Assembly (NCBI GenBank): GCA_900618425.1
Contig: UZAN01000043.1
Coordinates: forward strand, 1 to 19,446
Direction: 5' to 3'
DNA: 19,446 nt
Origin: Echinostoma caproni
Taxonomy: Eukaryota; Platyhelminthes; Trematoda; Plagiorchiida; Echinostomatidae
Shown: in pieces, positions 9,410 to 18,855 of the stretch
Layout: every line of letters begins with the position of its first letter
How positions within the stretch are numbered: the stretch's first letter is position 1
Translations under genes and position numbers: made by a program
Notes under the pieces: model-generated
Database searches by the model: none
The model's input: the letters and a program-made list of their open reading frames with translations, nothing else
What the model was told of the DNA's origin: nothing

Positions 9410-10149
9410 TAGTCGCCGACTTACCTTTTCCGGGCGCTCCTACCCTTCGTAGCTGAATTACTGCATTCTTCAGCGGCTGTGCTTTCTGCCCACTGACGTA
9501 TGAACAGTTAGTCCTACGGACCGCCGTTCCATTATGTGGTGAGAATTATGCCACTTTTATGGAGGTTTTCTCTTGCCGCTGCCCTGGACAATAGGCGGTT
9601 TCTCGCAAACACGCTGGTGGAGACTAGCAATATAGGTCACGGTTGGAGGGCCCTTTCGCCTTTCCATAGTTTCACCTTATGACACTTTCTAATTCCCGTA
9701 ATGGGAGGCATCCACGCCAGCCTAAGCACGATCTGTACGTACTTCCGGTCCGCTTCGTGCCGAGATTTGGAGTCCCTAATCACGGACTAAACGCAAACAT
9801 GTAGAGGTATGTTCCTAGCTCTGCCTAGGATTGATTGTTTAGTTTCTTTTAGTTCCTTTCCAAGCCGTTACAACTTGGCTTTTATACCATCTGCGTCCCT
9901 TTATTGAGCTAGTTCGGCAGTTTTTCCTTTCGTGTTGGCATGTGGTTCTCTGGTTTTCTTACGGCTTATTTTCTTACTTTTGGGCACCCGGGGATTCGTC
10001 TTTTTTGGTTGATTTGACTGGCCGGTTTTGCTTACCGCTTTGTCCATGGGTATGCGTGAGTAAACAGAGGTGTACGACATAAAAATGTAAACAAAACCGT
10101 TTACGCAACACGAATTATTACCGTTGAACTCTGTAAAACTGAGTGACAT
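9410..10149 (-). pseudogene. CR1-like LINE: N-terminal (ORF1-like) region
   Basis: A minus-strand frame from 10149 carries a very basic stretch (QPKKTNPRVPKSKKISRKKT) suited to nucleic-acid binding, with an internal Met in MDKAVSKTG at about 10045. It hits a stop at 9901-9906, yet the same frame stays protein-like far beyond: RLGKELKETKQ, then VIRDSKSRHEADRKY, LRLAWMPPITGIRKCHKVKL and SVFARNRLLSRAAARENLHK, to about 9560. This resembles the N-terminal domain that precedes the endonuclease in flatworm CR1-like polyproteins, and it is analogous in position and pattern to the domain at 7216-7430. TAA, TAG and TGA codons interrupt it. TATAAAAG on the minus strand near 9870 is inside the reading frame, so I do not call it a promoter. 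The fragment meets the opposing LINE at about 9237-9410; the sequence in between is unassigned. Confidence 0.55.
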
Positions 10150-10254
10150 GTTATCGATTACTAAGGTATATTAGTGCCTTGGTCTAACCAAGCAGTGTAC
10201 AATAAGTGAGATACTGGTATCCTTTCCACTTTAATCGTATAAGTGGTTCACAGC

Positions 10255-12260
10255 ACGGAGCACGTCAAACTTCAAACCACGCGCGTGGTACGTACCGTCC
10301 AATTGCTAGCGAGGGATCTAAAATTTAGTGTGCTGCAAGTTTGTAGAAAAGGGGGATGTGTGGAACCGTGTCAAATGCCTTCGCAAAGTCAGAGAAAACT
10401 GCATGAAAGATCTTGCCGGAATCCTAGGCTTTGGTCAGGCTATCCATGACAGTCGGCATATTGATGATGCAAGACCTTACGGGTAGAAATTCGTGCTGGG
10501 AAAGAAAATTTTCCCAAGATGGTTCAGGAGTTCATCTTTTATAAGAAGCTCAAAACTTTTTCTGGGAATGCTGCTAAATGAAATGGGTGGTAGCCAGCAG
10601 GAAAGTGAATACATGGGGTGTTTGAGCATCGCAGGTGAGTTGAATATATTCTGGAAGTGTGATCGGAAGGTATCTGCCACCTCTGTTGGAGATGAGGCAA
10701 TTGCTGCGTCTGGGTTAATTAGAGCTATGGGGCAGAGAGAGGACTTACGCAAGCTACGGATGCATTTAAAGAACGAAGGCTTATTGTTTCGAACATTAGT
10801 AAGGAAAGTTCTCTGGGTGTACCTATAATGCTCCCAAATTTAGTGTCTGCAGGGGTTTATGACTTGTTTGAAAGCGTCTCCGTCGGCCGTGAGCCGAGTA
10901 TTCATGTATCTTGCAAAAAGCTTAGTCCTTGTATCTAGCATCCGGCAAATTGGCCGAGGGGGTGGAAGCTTAGAATTAGACAATATTTTAATTCTGGGAA
11001 GGAATTGCGAGTCTGAAAGAGAGATGGCCGGCTATAGTTGTCTAGCAAGGCCGTCAACAGACAACTCGGAAAGACGAACAGAGACGTAGTTGCAGAAATC
11101 AGTGTACAGTTTCCAAGTTTGTTCTTTTAAAGGAACAAACGTATCGAGTGTTATCGCTAAATAGGTTCCAAGTTACTATGTAGACAAAAGTCAGCGAAAC
11201 ATGGCCACATTTTCAAGCACGGGAAACCTGGTTAATGAAATCAACCTGGGTTCTTTCTTTAGTGTTGACTAGGTCAATGAAAGATGGGATGTGTGCTTGT
11301 CAAAACCTGGTAGGAAATGACATGCTGCATCCAGGATTTCTCGACTAGGTCAGTAGGAGGGCGACCGAAGAAGACATCTGTAGGGAAGGTCTTTTGCCAG
11401 TCGACGCCTGGGCAATTGAAATCACCTACCACGAGAAGGTGAGAATGTTGGCAACTTCTAGTAATAGACCTAAACTGGTCTATCAAGAGCTGATTCTCTC
11501 GTATATTGAACTGTGGTGGGCTATAGACTAGGCACATCAGGAAGTTGATCATTCTCAAGACCTGAAAACAGATCCAATGACTATCTATGAGAGAAAAAGG
11601 ACTACTATTAATGAAGAATGGAGGGTGTAGATGGTGGTTCAAATAAATTATGACCCCACCTGCTCTTCCGCGGGTGGGGTCTTTTCTGCTAAGTTATTAG
11701 CCTGGTATCGTTACTTCGCCATCGGCGAAGTCCACCTGGAGCCAGGTCTATGTCATCATTAAATAGTCTGGGATATTGTCTAGTGCTATCTGCCTTAATT
11801 CAAGAATCTTTTTGGTGAGGCCAGGATAGTTGCAATAAAAGTATTTAAACGTTCGCTCATCATGAGGCGCGGAGAGGAGAAAAGGAGTTGGAGGGCATTG
11901 GTCGGTTGAATTGATGGGAAAACAAGGTGGGCAACCCCTAGTGCTGCTGGTCAGAGTTGCTGTTGGACACCTACCTACGCGAAGGCCGGAAGTGTCACGG
12001 ATCGATTGACTTGATTGGACGCCGTTCTGGAGGGGCGACCCTCCGAAGCCCCCATCTGAAAGGTTGATGTATTATTGGGGGTGAATACGGAAGTAGGGAC
12101 GAAGGGTATAGCTCTAGCAAATTTATCAGTCTTCGGGAGAGTTTGTGGACAGCCTTGAGTTGCTGGGCAGTGACAGCAGGCAGCTGAGGTGATTTTTTCA
12201 CCGTGACAATGTTACCTTCTAGGACGACAGGATCACCAAGTAGGCCTATTTTGCTTCAGG
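10255..12260 (-). pseudogene. CR1-like LINE: N-terminal region, endonuclease and gapped RT
   Basis: Reads toward lower coordinates. A proline- and serine-rich N-terminal region (12260-11900) leads into KKILELRQIALDN and an APE endonuclease in one frame: D-Y-L-M-M-T, a TAG at 11748-11750 where the catalytic Glu belongs, TWL, RAGGVIIYLN, LVYSPPQF and VVGDFNCPGVDW (11600-11400). Two adjacent TAA codons interrupt the same frame near 11700. The end of the domain is eroded: CGHVSLTF stands where S-D-H-V is expected. The linker follows (PPPRPICRMLDTRTKLFARY, NNKPSFFKCIRSLRKSS, DTFRSHFQNIF), then KDELLNHLGK. At about 10495 roughly 130 residues of RT are deleted, and the sequence resumes at QHEFLPVRSC, then MDSLTKA, VFSDFAKAFDTV (RT motif A) and a TAA at 10325-10327. 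The similarity fades by 10255, so the catalytic A-D-D box and everything after it are absent. Confidence 0.85.
11652..11745. repeat. Cluster of three short inverted repeats
   Basis: Three perfect stems lie in under 100 bases inside the endonuclease coding region: GACCCCACC and GGTGGGGTC around 12 bases (11652-11681), ACTTCGCC and GGCGAAGT around three bases (11713-11731), and ACCTGG and CCAGGT around two bases (about 11733-11746). They are hairpin-capable in RNA of either strand. They may come only from local base composition. Confidence 0.6.
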
Positions 12261-12547
12261 GAGCATTGATTGCTCTGGATCGGGTTTGATTTTTCTGGTT
12301 TGAGATCCCGGGGACCATATGCACCGACGCGTTTTCTCTGGGATTGATCTCTGCGAGCGCAGAACATAGATTTATGTTCACCAAGCTGCAAGATACTGGC
12401 TTGAGGCAGATCACTGTATAGTTTTAGTGGAAAGCTTTGGGTGAGATAGGCTGTGAGTGGGGTACGTCAGTTTTCAGATATATGACAGGGACGAAGGCTC
12501 TTCGGAAAAGCTTGGAGTCTTTCGGGGGGTAGAAGGAAACGTTATTT

Positions 12548-12780
12548 TAGTTAGCGCTCGGACTAGTCATTTGTTCACGTATCGAAATTCGCGCAGTAAT
12601 AGTCCAACCCGGAACTGGGACTTGAAACGAAATCAAAACACAGAACTCAACAACACAACAGAACTGTAATAAGGGGAAATTCGAAAAATTTCAAGGATAT
12701 TGTGTTCAACAAAACAAAGGAGTTCTTAGTTAATGGGCAATCTCCACATACGCCGCAGCTTCAACAAGGCTCCGGTTTTC
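12548..12780 (-). repeat. LTR-like repeat, copy A (3' end of Gypsy element)
   Basis: This matches the stretch at 15477-15700 in the same orientation. Over 12552-12622 versus 15481-15551 I count five differences in 71 bases, without gaps; beyond that the match continues with small insertions and deletions to about 12780. It lies downstream of the Gypsy pol remnant (read on the minus strand) and copy B lies upstream of gag, the arrangement expected of long terminal repeats. The similarity on the low-coordinate side stops sharply at 12551. TG and CA termini and a target duplication are not evident, so the true ends are uncertain. Confidence 0.6.
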
Positions 12781-12859
12781 TGTAATCACGGCGGGATTTG
12801 CTGAGTAATCGTTCGGATTTTCTGGGTTCTTCTGTCCTGTTTTCAACGTTTGAACTGGG

Positions 12860-15138
12860 ATGGAATTCATCTGTTATCACCTCGCCAACCTCGACGGACA
12901 CAGGAAATGATAGCATAGCAATATTTCCTGGTCTCACGAACTAGATCAGATAGACTTACCGGGAGGGGTTGGGTGAGTATATAATCATCCGAAGAAGCCT
13001 CCTCTGAAATGGCGTAGCGTGATGGATAGTCTACATGTGGAATGGACCGCGCGTTACGATGATGAAGGTCGTAGGAATAGGCAGAGGACGCAATACTCCA
13101 CTGTTGTACCATGGCTGCAGTTGACTTCGCTAGGTAACGTTTGGAGTTTATAAATGCATGGCTTCATGATCATTCACAATAGTGAATTAAGTACAATGAA
13201 GATACTTGCGCATACACGTGACAGCCTAATAGACAGCTAGAACTTCTCGCTTAGTTTGGGAATACCCACGTTCAACAGCCTTGAGCCTGCGTGAGATGTA
13301 CAGCGCCGGGTGATCACTCTGCTGCAACACAGCTCCAATTGCTACGGGCGATACGTCCGTGATGACGGTAGAATGTCATTTTTGGGAAAAGGGCGTAAAG
13401 CAGTATCAGCAGATAAATAGCAAAGTAACTTCATCAAGGCACGTTCATGGGAAGAAAACCACTGAAATGTTTGCTGTGACCGTACATTGAAAGATCGGGC
13501 AGCTTGGTTTGAAAATTAGGAATAAACTTAAAATAGCATTGTAAACAAACAATTGAATAGAGAATTTCATGGAATGACTTAGGAGATGGAGCATTGATCA
13601 CCGGACAAAATCGATTAGGGCCAGGACGGAATCCCAATTCATTAACCATTTAACTTAAACAAGAAAATTTAGTCGTCGCAAAGGCACACTTATCAGGGTT
13701 GATAGAAACAACATAAGAACGAAATCTTCCAAGCAAAGGTCTCAAAAGATCGTCATCTGACCGTCTTTTAGGAGCATGAACACTAATATCGTCCTGATAG
13801 GCACACACATCCTGTAAACCGGAAATGATGAAATTAATGGTCATCTGAAGAATAGGTAGAAAATTATAGCAAAAGAAACCAAAAGGTGTGTTAATGGTCA
13901 TATGTTCAAGAGACTTATCGACAAGAAGAATTTGAAGAAATGCATCTTCTGAGTCTAGACTGGGGCAAAACTTGGATCCATGAAGTTGGTGCAGAATGTC
14001 TTCTGGTTCGACGGTGGCACAACTGTACTGTTTCAGCTGTCTGTTCGCAGTAACTTGATAATCCCCACATATTCTAGGAGTCTTCGCATCACGTGTTAGT
14101 GGAGTAACAATTGCCGTGGTTAAAGCCGAAGAATTTGCAGGCGCCGGAACTCCATTGCTTACGACTCCGTCTAAAACCTTTCTTACGGGCTTACAAATTT
14201 CACGTGGTATAATCCAATGTTTCATAAACACCGGGGAACGGGACGTTTTTAGACTCACTGGAATCATTTTGATACCACCCTTTGCGTTGAAAAATTCAAG
14301 TACTAAGTGACGACGGCGTGATTGGTGGGATCTAGACATGAACACAAAAGACAGATGCATACGATTCATGTAATTCAAACCAATTATAGAAATGTTGGAA
14401 GCAATAACCAAAGACGGACAGTAAAATGTTTGTGATTTATCATCCGTAAGATGCAGTTCACATGATCCTAAGACAGGCAATGTATGACCGGTAATTCCCT
14501 TGGCTAAAATATCTGTTGGTCAAAGTAAAACTGCGGGTTAACTGACGAAATACCTTGTTGGAAATGAGGAATCAACACTACCAGTGCTAATGATGAATGT
14601 GTGGTGAAATCAATGATGAAATCAGGGGTAATGTCGCAAGATGGGTGTGGATTTGAACTGGCTAAAGTCACGGAATGTAATCACACAATAAATCTTTGGA
14701 GGAATGAACAATCGTACGTTCTGTAAGTTATAACTTCGCACTTTTACAGACAGATTGAGTGTGCCCAAGCTTACCGCAATTGTGACAATTGGCACTACGA
14801 AATCTACATGTTAAACGCAAATATCTTTGACCACAGGAATTTCATTTTGAAATCATTAAATCGGTTGTTCATTGTGAGCTGGGAGAACGAATGTTGCTTG
14901 GTGTTTTTGAGCCCTTTTCGACAAACCGCTTTCGTCGGGATGGTGACTGTTCAGAATTGCTGGCAATAAACAACAGGTTAGATTTATCATATGTAACGGC
15001 ACAAACGTCTTGATACTGGTCACAAACTGCCTTAGCCGACTGAAATATGCAATCATGAATGAGCAACAGCTTTTGGTGAAGTTCTGGGCAATTATTACCA
15101 GCACTCAATCCATTTGCAATTGATCTCCCAAATTGCAA
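12860..15138 (-). pseudogene. Gypsy LTR retrotransposon internal region (gag, protease, RT, RNase H)
   Basis: Minus-strand order: gag C-terminal half from 15138 (HQKLLLIHDCIFQSAKAVCD, DKSNLLFIASN), then two zinc knuckles ending CHNCGKLGHTQSVC (about 14750-14840) that bind RNA. A retropepsin region follows, reading STGS at 14577-14588 where D-T-G-S is expected, then GITGHTLPVLGSCELHL. A 276-codon frame (14480-13650) holds the RT: RICGDYQVTANRQL, SKFCPSLDSEDAFLQI, TPFGFFCYNF and the catalytic box AYQDDI (Y-Q-D-D at 13788-13799). RT continues through GFRPGPNRFCPV and APSPKSF in the next open frame (13649-13434). RNase H shows TDVSPVAIGAVLQQ, ALYISRRLKAVE and NDHEAMHFINS, ending HHRNARSIPHVDYPSRYA and TQPLPVSLSDLV (12960-13112). 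No H-H-C-C or D-D-E integrase follows before the LTR-like repeat. Stops, frameshifts and the lost protease Asp make it inactive. Confidence 0.88.
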
Positions 15139-15451
15139 CGAGATGCTTGAGTCTGAAGCTGGAGAACAAAGTCAAGTATTGGTTGGCTTCCACCACGTTC
15201 GCTTAGCGGCTTCGAACCTAGCCGGCTAAAGGTGTTTTATTAGCAAGGTTTTCAAGGATTTATATGACAACGAGCCTCAACAGTGAGTATGCATTCTTTC
15301 TGATGAGCGTCAGAAAGTTAGCCGTTTTGCGTTTTCCATCCATTACATTCCGCGTAATACACTAAGTCTCGAATCGTTCAAAATAATCTTCGACTTTGCG
15401 CGCACTGGCGCTCATATTCAGGATCTTCAAGATACGGAAATCTATTGGTTC

Positions 15452-15469
15452 GAAACGACCACGATGCCA
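15452..15469 (-). other. Possible primer-binding site
   Basis: On the minus strand, TGGCATCGTGGTCGTTTC starts 11 bases beyond the edge of LTR-like copy B. A TGG just inside a 5' LTR is where a tRNA 3' CCA end pairs to prime minus-strand synthesis. Its plus-strand complement ends in GCCA after a GTTCGAAAC-like stretch, as in a tRNA 3' half. I cannot name the tRNA, and the LTR end is not fixed, so this is tentative. Confidence 0.25.
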
Positions 15470-15476
15470 GTTGTTG

Positions 15477-15700
15477 GACTTAGCGCTTGGACTATTCATT
15501 TGTTCACGTATCGAAATCCGCGCAGTAATAGTCCAACCCAGAACTAGGACTCGTAACGAAATCAGAAATCAAAACTAAACAACGGAACAGAACTGAAATA
15601 TGCGGAAATTCGGAATCTACAAGGAGATCGTGTTTAGAAAACAAAGGAAATTTAGTTCATCAGCAATCCCCTCAGGCGTTCCACTTTGTACCAGGGTATA
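15477..15700 (-). repeat. LTR-like repeat, copy B (5' end of Gypsy element)
   Basis: Second copy of the repeat at 12548-12780, same orientation, about 2.9 kb away. GTATATAAGG at 15696-15705 contains a TATA core on both strands and could be the remains of the LTR promoter, lying near the upstream edge of the detectable match. The LTR may extend beyond 15700, but copy A diverges there, so the boundary cannot be seen. Confidence 0.6.
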
Positions 15701-15893
15701 TAAGGCGTAGGAGTTTATCAAACGAAACCCTTCTGAGCCCTTTGCAGGATCGTTTTGGGGATGAAGCAAGTGTGATAAACTTACGGGCCCTAGTAACGAA
15801 GCCCATGTCAACCAGTAAGCCATGGGGAGCTTTTCATTTCTTTTGAATAAACCACGAGCATTTGCGGGGCCTTAAAACCGTCCTATCCTATGT

Positions 15894-16310
15894 TTAAAGA
15901 GTAACTTCGATATTTCCTTTGGAGATTAAGAAGCTCGAGAAATGTCCCCAGAAGATAACCGTTTTCGAAGCAGTTGCGTCTGCTTGTGACACTCTTTCTG
16001 TGTCAGGTATGTGCCGCGCGGAGACTTTGATTGCTTGGTCCCCCACCAAGTGAACCAGAGAGTTCAGCATGAGGGCGTTCAGTTTAGCAACATGTTCACC
16101 GCGGGCATTTACTTCAGACTTTAGCTTCTCTAGTTCTATAGCCTGTTCTTGTATAAGACCTAACATTTTAGCCTCCGGAAATGTTTTACCTGGGTCTATC
16201 GCATGATTAGCTAATCTCATGGGGAAAGTGTCCTCTTCGGAGGATGCGAGAGAGGTTTTATCAGACATCGAAAGATTAGACGGTGCAATAATTTTTTCGA
16301 GTCGAAACAA
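15894..16310 (-). CDS. 138-codon open frame, unknown, with coiled-coil segment
   Basis: An uninterrupted minus-strand frame whose first codon in the open stretch is TTG (16310); the first good ATG opens MSDKTSLASSEED at about 16268. The middle is strongly helical with heptad-like spacing (LIQEQAIELEKLKSEVNARG, then VAKLNALMLNSL), followed by a polar stretch (RHIPDTERVSQADATAS) and a hydrophobic C-terminus (FWGHFSSFLISKG). No domain is recognised. It lies just upstream of LTR-like copy B on the same strand. Its layout, an acidic N-terminus then a coiled coil, resembles the start of the BEL-like gag at 5821-6153, so an old gag is one option; an exon of a host gene is another. It is one of few frames here without a stop, but too short to prove coding. 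Confidence 0.3.
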   Translation of the reverse strand: MFRLEKIIAPSNLSMSDKTSLASSEEDTFPMRLANHAIDPGKTFPEAKMLGLIQEQAIELEKLKSEVNARGEHVAKLNALMLNSLVHLVGDQAIKVSARHIPDTERVSQADATASKTVIFWGHFSSFLISKGNIEVTL

Positions 16311-17069
16311 AATAATTGGAGCTTAGTGAGCATAAACCTTCAAAAATTATACGAACCGATAGCAAGGTCAAATTTCGAACGTACTAGATTCTAAGGACAA
16401 GGTTCAATGACCAGAAGAACTGTAAAGTTAGCTTTTAAATGGCCGCGACATTCAAAATCCCCTCAGTTGAAACTAAACCAATAACACTGATGCAGATTTT
16501 TCTTATATATTCCATTTAGAACTTAGAAACGAAATACATTGAGCTGCTCCTTAAAAATTCAAACTGCGTGGGGTACATACTTTGCATCTGTATTCCTATC
16601 AGCTCTCCTGGTAGTCATTTCTATAAATTTCCTACTCGACCGCCAAAGAAAAACGAGCTACCTACGATTTTGGATGGAGATTTACACAGTTTCTTAGAGT
16701 GCCCCCTTCTTCTTGGATCAACGCTTGTTAGCCTTCTTTTCTCATGCTCTTGTGTATTCGCTCTTTCGGCTCGGTAGGGTTACCCATATAAATATTGTCG
16801 TTACATTTTAAGATGAAGCTCATTCTGCTCTTTTAGTTACGCTGGTTTACGCTATGAGCGTATCAATGTGGTTCATTGGCTATCGCAGCTGCAGGAGAAT
16901 TGCTTTGGTGCAGTTATTTCCGAACTCATTAAAAGACAGATCATAGTAACCGTAATTTGTTATTTAAATCAAGAAGGTTTTAATGGGAACGCAATGCTGA
17001 CACTGCTTTGAGTTATGTGATAGGCGTTGAAGATACACTGGCGTTTGCTCTTTCGAAATATTTTTACAT
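16311..17069. other. No recognised gene
   Basis: I found no protein similarity on either strand. A hydrophobic plus-strand frame at 16568-16777 (FLECPLLLGSTLVSLLFSC) has no motif and is probably chance. If the LINE at 17070 inserted into Gypsy pol, the rest of that pol (RNase H, integrase) should continue here on the minus strand, but I cannot recognise it. Confidence 0.45.
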
Positions 17070-17084
17070 GGTCAGGTCAGGTCA
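17070..17084 (-). repeat. (TGACC)3 tail at the 3' end of the LINE
   Basis: Three copies of a 5-base unit (GGTCA on the plus strand, TGACC on the minus) stand where the LINE's 3' untranslated region ends. CR1-clade elements commonly end in short tandem repeats rather than poly(A), so this probably marks the true 3' terminus. Confidence 0.65.
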
Positions 17085-18855
17085 GATTGCACAGAACTGA
17101 TCATGGCCACGACCAATCGAGCGTCCAGATTTCTCCCCGCAGTATGATCACAAAATATGTACCCACCACTGCGAATTGCTTTCAGTAAGGCGTCCTTGCT
17201 AAAAATGAAATGAAAAAGCTCGCCCCCTTTCACCTCGTCGGTAAACAGGGGACATGGGTCATGAAGGCGTTTCATAGTACATTAAAGATCCTATTCTTGG
17301 AAGAGCTTCAACCATCGCTCATCCAGGGCTAGCTTAAATGCAGTCACGCTTCTTAATCTACTAATTGCTTCGAAAATCGGTTCCAAATACTCAGAACTCT
17401 GTTATCGAGGAAGCTCGATCTAACGACCAGGTTGTACTGCTGCTTATGTAGTTTGTACCCGTTCTCTTGAGATCCTTGGTGGATAGCCCCCTGGAACAAG
17501 GTCTCTTTTCTTATTCCCGAGAGCCCCTTCACAATATTAAAGGTCTCCATTAGGTCTCTCCTTAGTCTTCTCCTATGTAGCGAGAAGATTCCCAAGTCTT
17601 TCAACTCCTCCTGGTTCAACTTACATTTTTGACCTTCAATCATTTGAGTGGTTAGTCTTTGAACTTCCCCCGAACAGGTTGCATCCTTTCTGAAGAAAGG
17701 TGTTTGAGCTTAGCTCGCAGCACCCTGTGGTTTACGGAATGAAAAGCTTTGCAAAAGTCTAAAAAACAGACTTCCACAGCTTTGCGCTCATCTATTATCG
17801 AGGTTACCTCATCTGAAAAACATAATGAGTTAGACAAGCATGATATACCCTTGATAAACCCGTGCTGTTGATCAGTAGGCAGCGAGTTTCGGAGTAAATG
17901 CTGCGCACTATGCGCACACAATATCCTTTCTAGGTACTTGTACAATAAACTCGTCAGGCTCACTGGCCTGAATTTCCGAATCTTAGATTCTGCTCCTACC
18001 TTATGAATGGCAACAACTGAAGCTATTTTCCAGTCTTTCGGTAGCTTGTCCTTACTTACTGACGTTGAGCTCAGCTAATATCTGAATAACTGCTTCTAAT
18101 GACACATTAGTATTCTCTATTTCTTCTGTTGGGGAAAGGGCGAGATTCGATGGTGCCAGGTCGCCACGATTTACTCTATTTACTCTATTGAAGTATGTGC
18201 ATAAATTGTTTACCTTTTCCTGGTCATCAATGACCGTTCTACCTTCAAATTGTAGAGGTCCTGTCATCCTTTTATTGAGGCCCTTGGCTTAAGCGAGGCT
18301 GTAGTAGCGTTTCGACTCCTATTTGGCTCGTCTGGCTAGTTTCACCTCATAGTCCCTTTTACCCTTTCTAATGAGCGAATATGCTCTCTTACAATGCCTC
18401 GTGTATTGTCTCCAAGCCATCGGGGAACCCGAAGCTCGAAAAGCTTTACAGCTTCAGTTCCTACGTTTAATCGCCCTACCTACAGCAGCGTGCCACCATG
18501 GCGGTTTCTTCATTGAACCTCTGTGTGTTAAGGGAGTGAACTCATCTTGGAGTTTTACCAGGTGGTTTCTTAATGCGCTCCAGCGTTCCTTTACTTTAAC
18601 ATGCTGCTCCGAACTGTGCCAATCCAGCTGAGTTGCCTTATATTGGAGTAGATTCACGTCTATTCTCCTAAAGTTTCAACACATCTCTTTATTGGGTCCG
18701 AGTAGTTTCAACTGAAATCATCTTCATGAGAAGATGATCACTTTTACCGATACGAGGGAGATGCTCTAGACTTTGTCCTTCTTCCTCCTGCGCTGTGATG
18801 ATCAGGTCCAGCAGTGACGGCTGTTGGCCTTCCCGATAATGGTGTTCTTCTACAC
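17070..18855 (-). pseudogene. CR1-like LINE, 5'-truncated, internally deleted, with 3' tail
   Basis: Reads toward lower coordinates. It starts inside the endonuclease (GQQPSLLDLIITAQEEE, then IGKSDH, the catalytic S-D-H, about 18720-18830), then the linker: DWHSSEQHVKVKERWSALRN, KKPPWWHAAVGRA and KRDYEVKLARRAK. EKVNNLCTYFN leads to AELNVSK at 18052. There the G-P-D block is deleted, and the sequence resumes with DKLPKDWKIASVV, then RPVSLTSLLYKYLERIL, QQHGFIKGISCLSN and VCFLDFCKAFHSVNHRVL (RT motif A). A second deletion near 17650 removes the catalytic A-D-D box. The C-terminus follows: LGIFSLHRRRLRRDLMETF, NRVLSIWNRF and FKLALDERWLKLFQE with a TAG at about 17301. About 230 bases of 3' untranslated region end in a short tandem repeat. 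Stops include TAG and TAA in the linker. The other side abuts Gypsy pol. Confidence 0.88.

Noticed and set aside
9865..9885. TATAAAAG on the minus strand as a promoter
   Set aside because: It falls within the LINE N-terminal reading frame, and no start site or LTR border supports it.
7647..11750. Stop codons at catalytic Glu as evidence that UAA and UAG encode glutamate
   Set aside because: Other in-frame stops replace Trp, Gln and other residues and include TGA, and frameshifts are frequent. Decay explains all of them.
15200..15235. GCTTCGAACC near 15210 as a tRNA 3' half on the minus strand
   Set aside because: The T-stem does not pair, and no anticodon arm is found upstream.
15396..15578. 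Plus-strand 60-codon frame
   Set aside because: It overlaps the LTR-like repeat on the opposite strand and has no motif. A related frame in copy A reflects the shared repeat sequence, not coding.
17072..17275. 67-codon minus-strand frame as a gene (KRLHDPCPLFTDEVKGGE)
   Set aside because: It lies between the LINE stop codon and the (TGACC)3 tail, so it is that element's 3' untranslated region.
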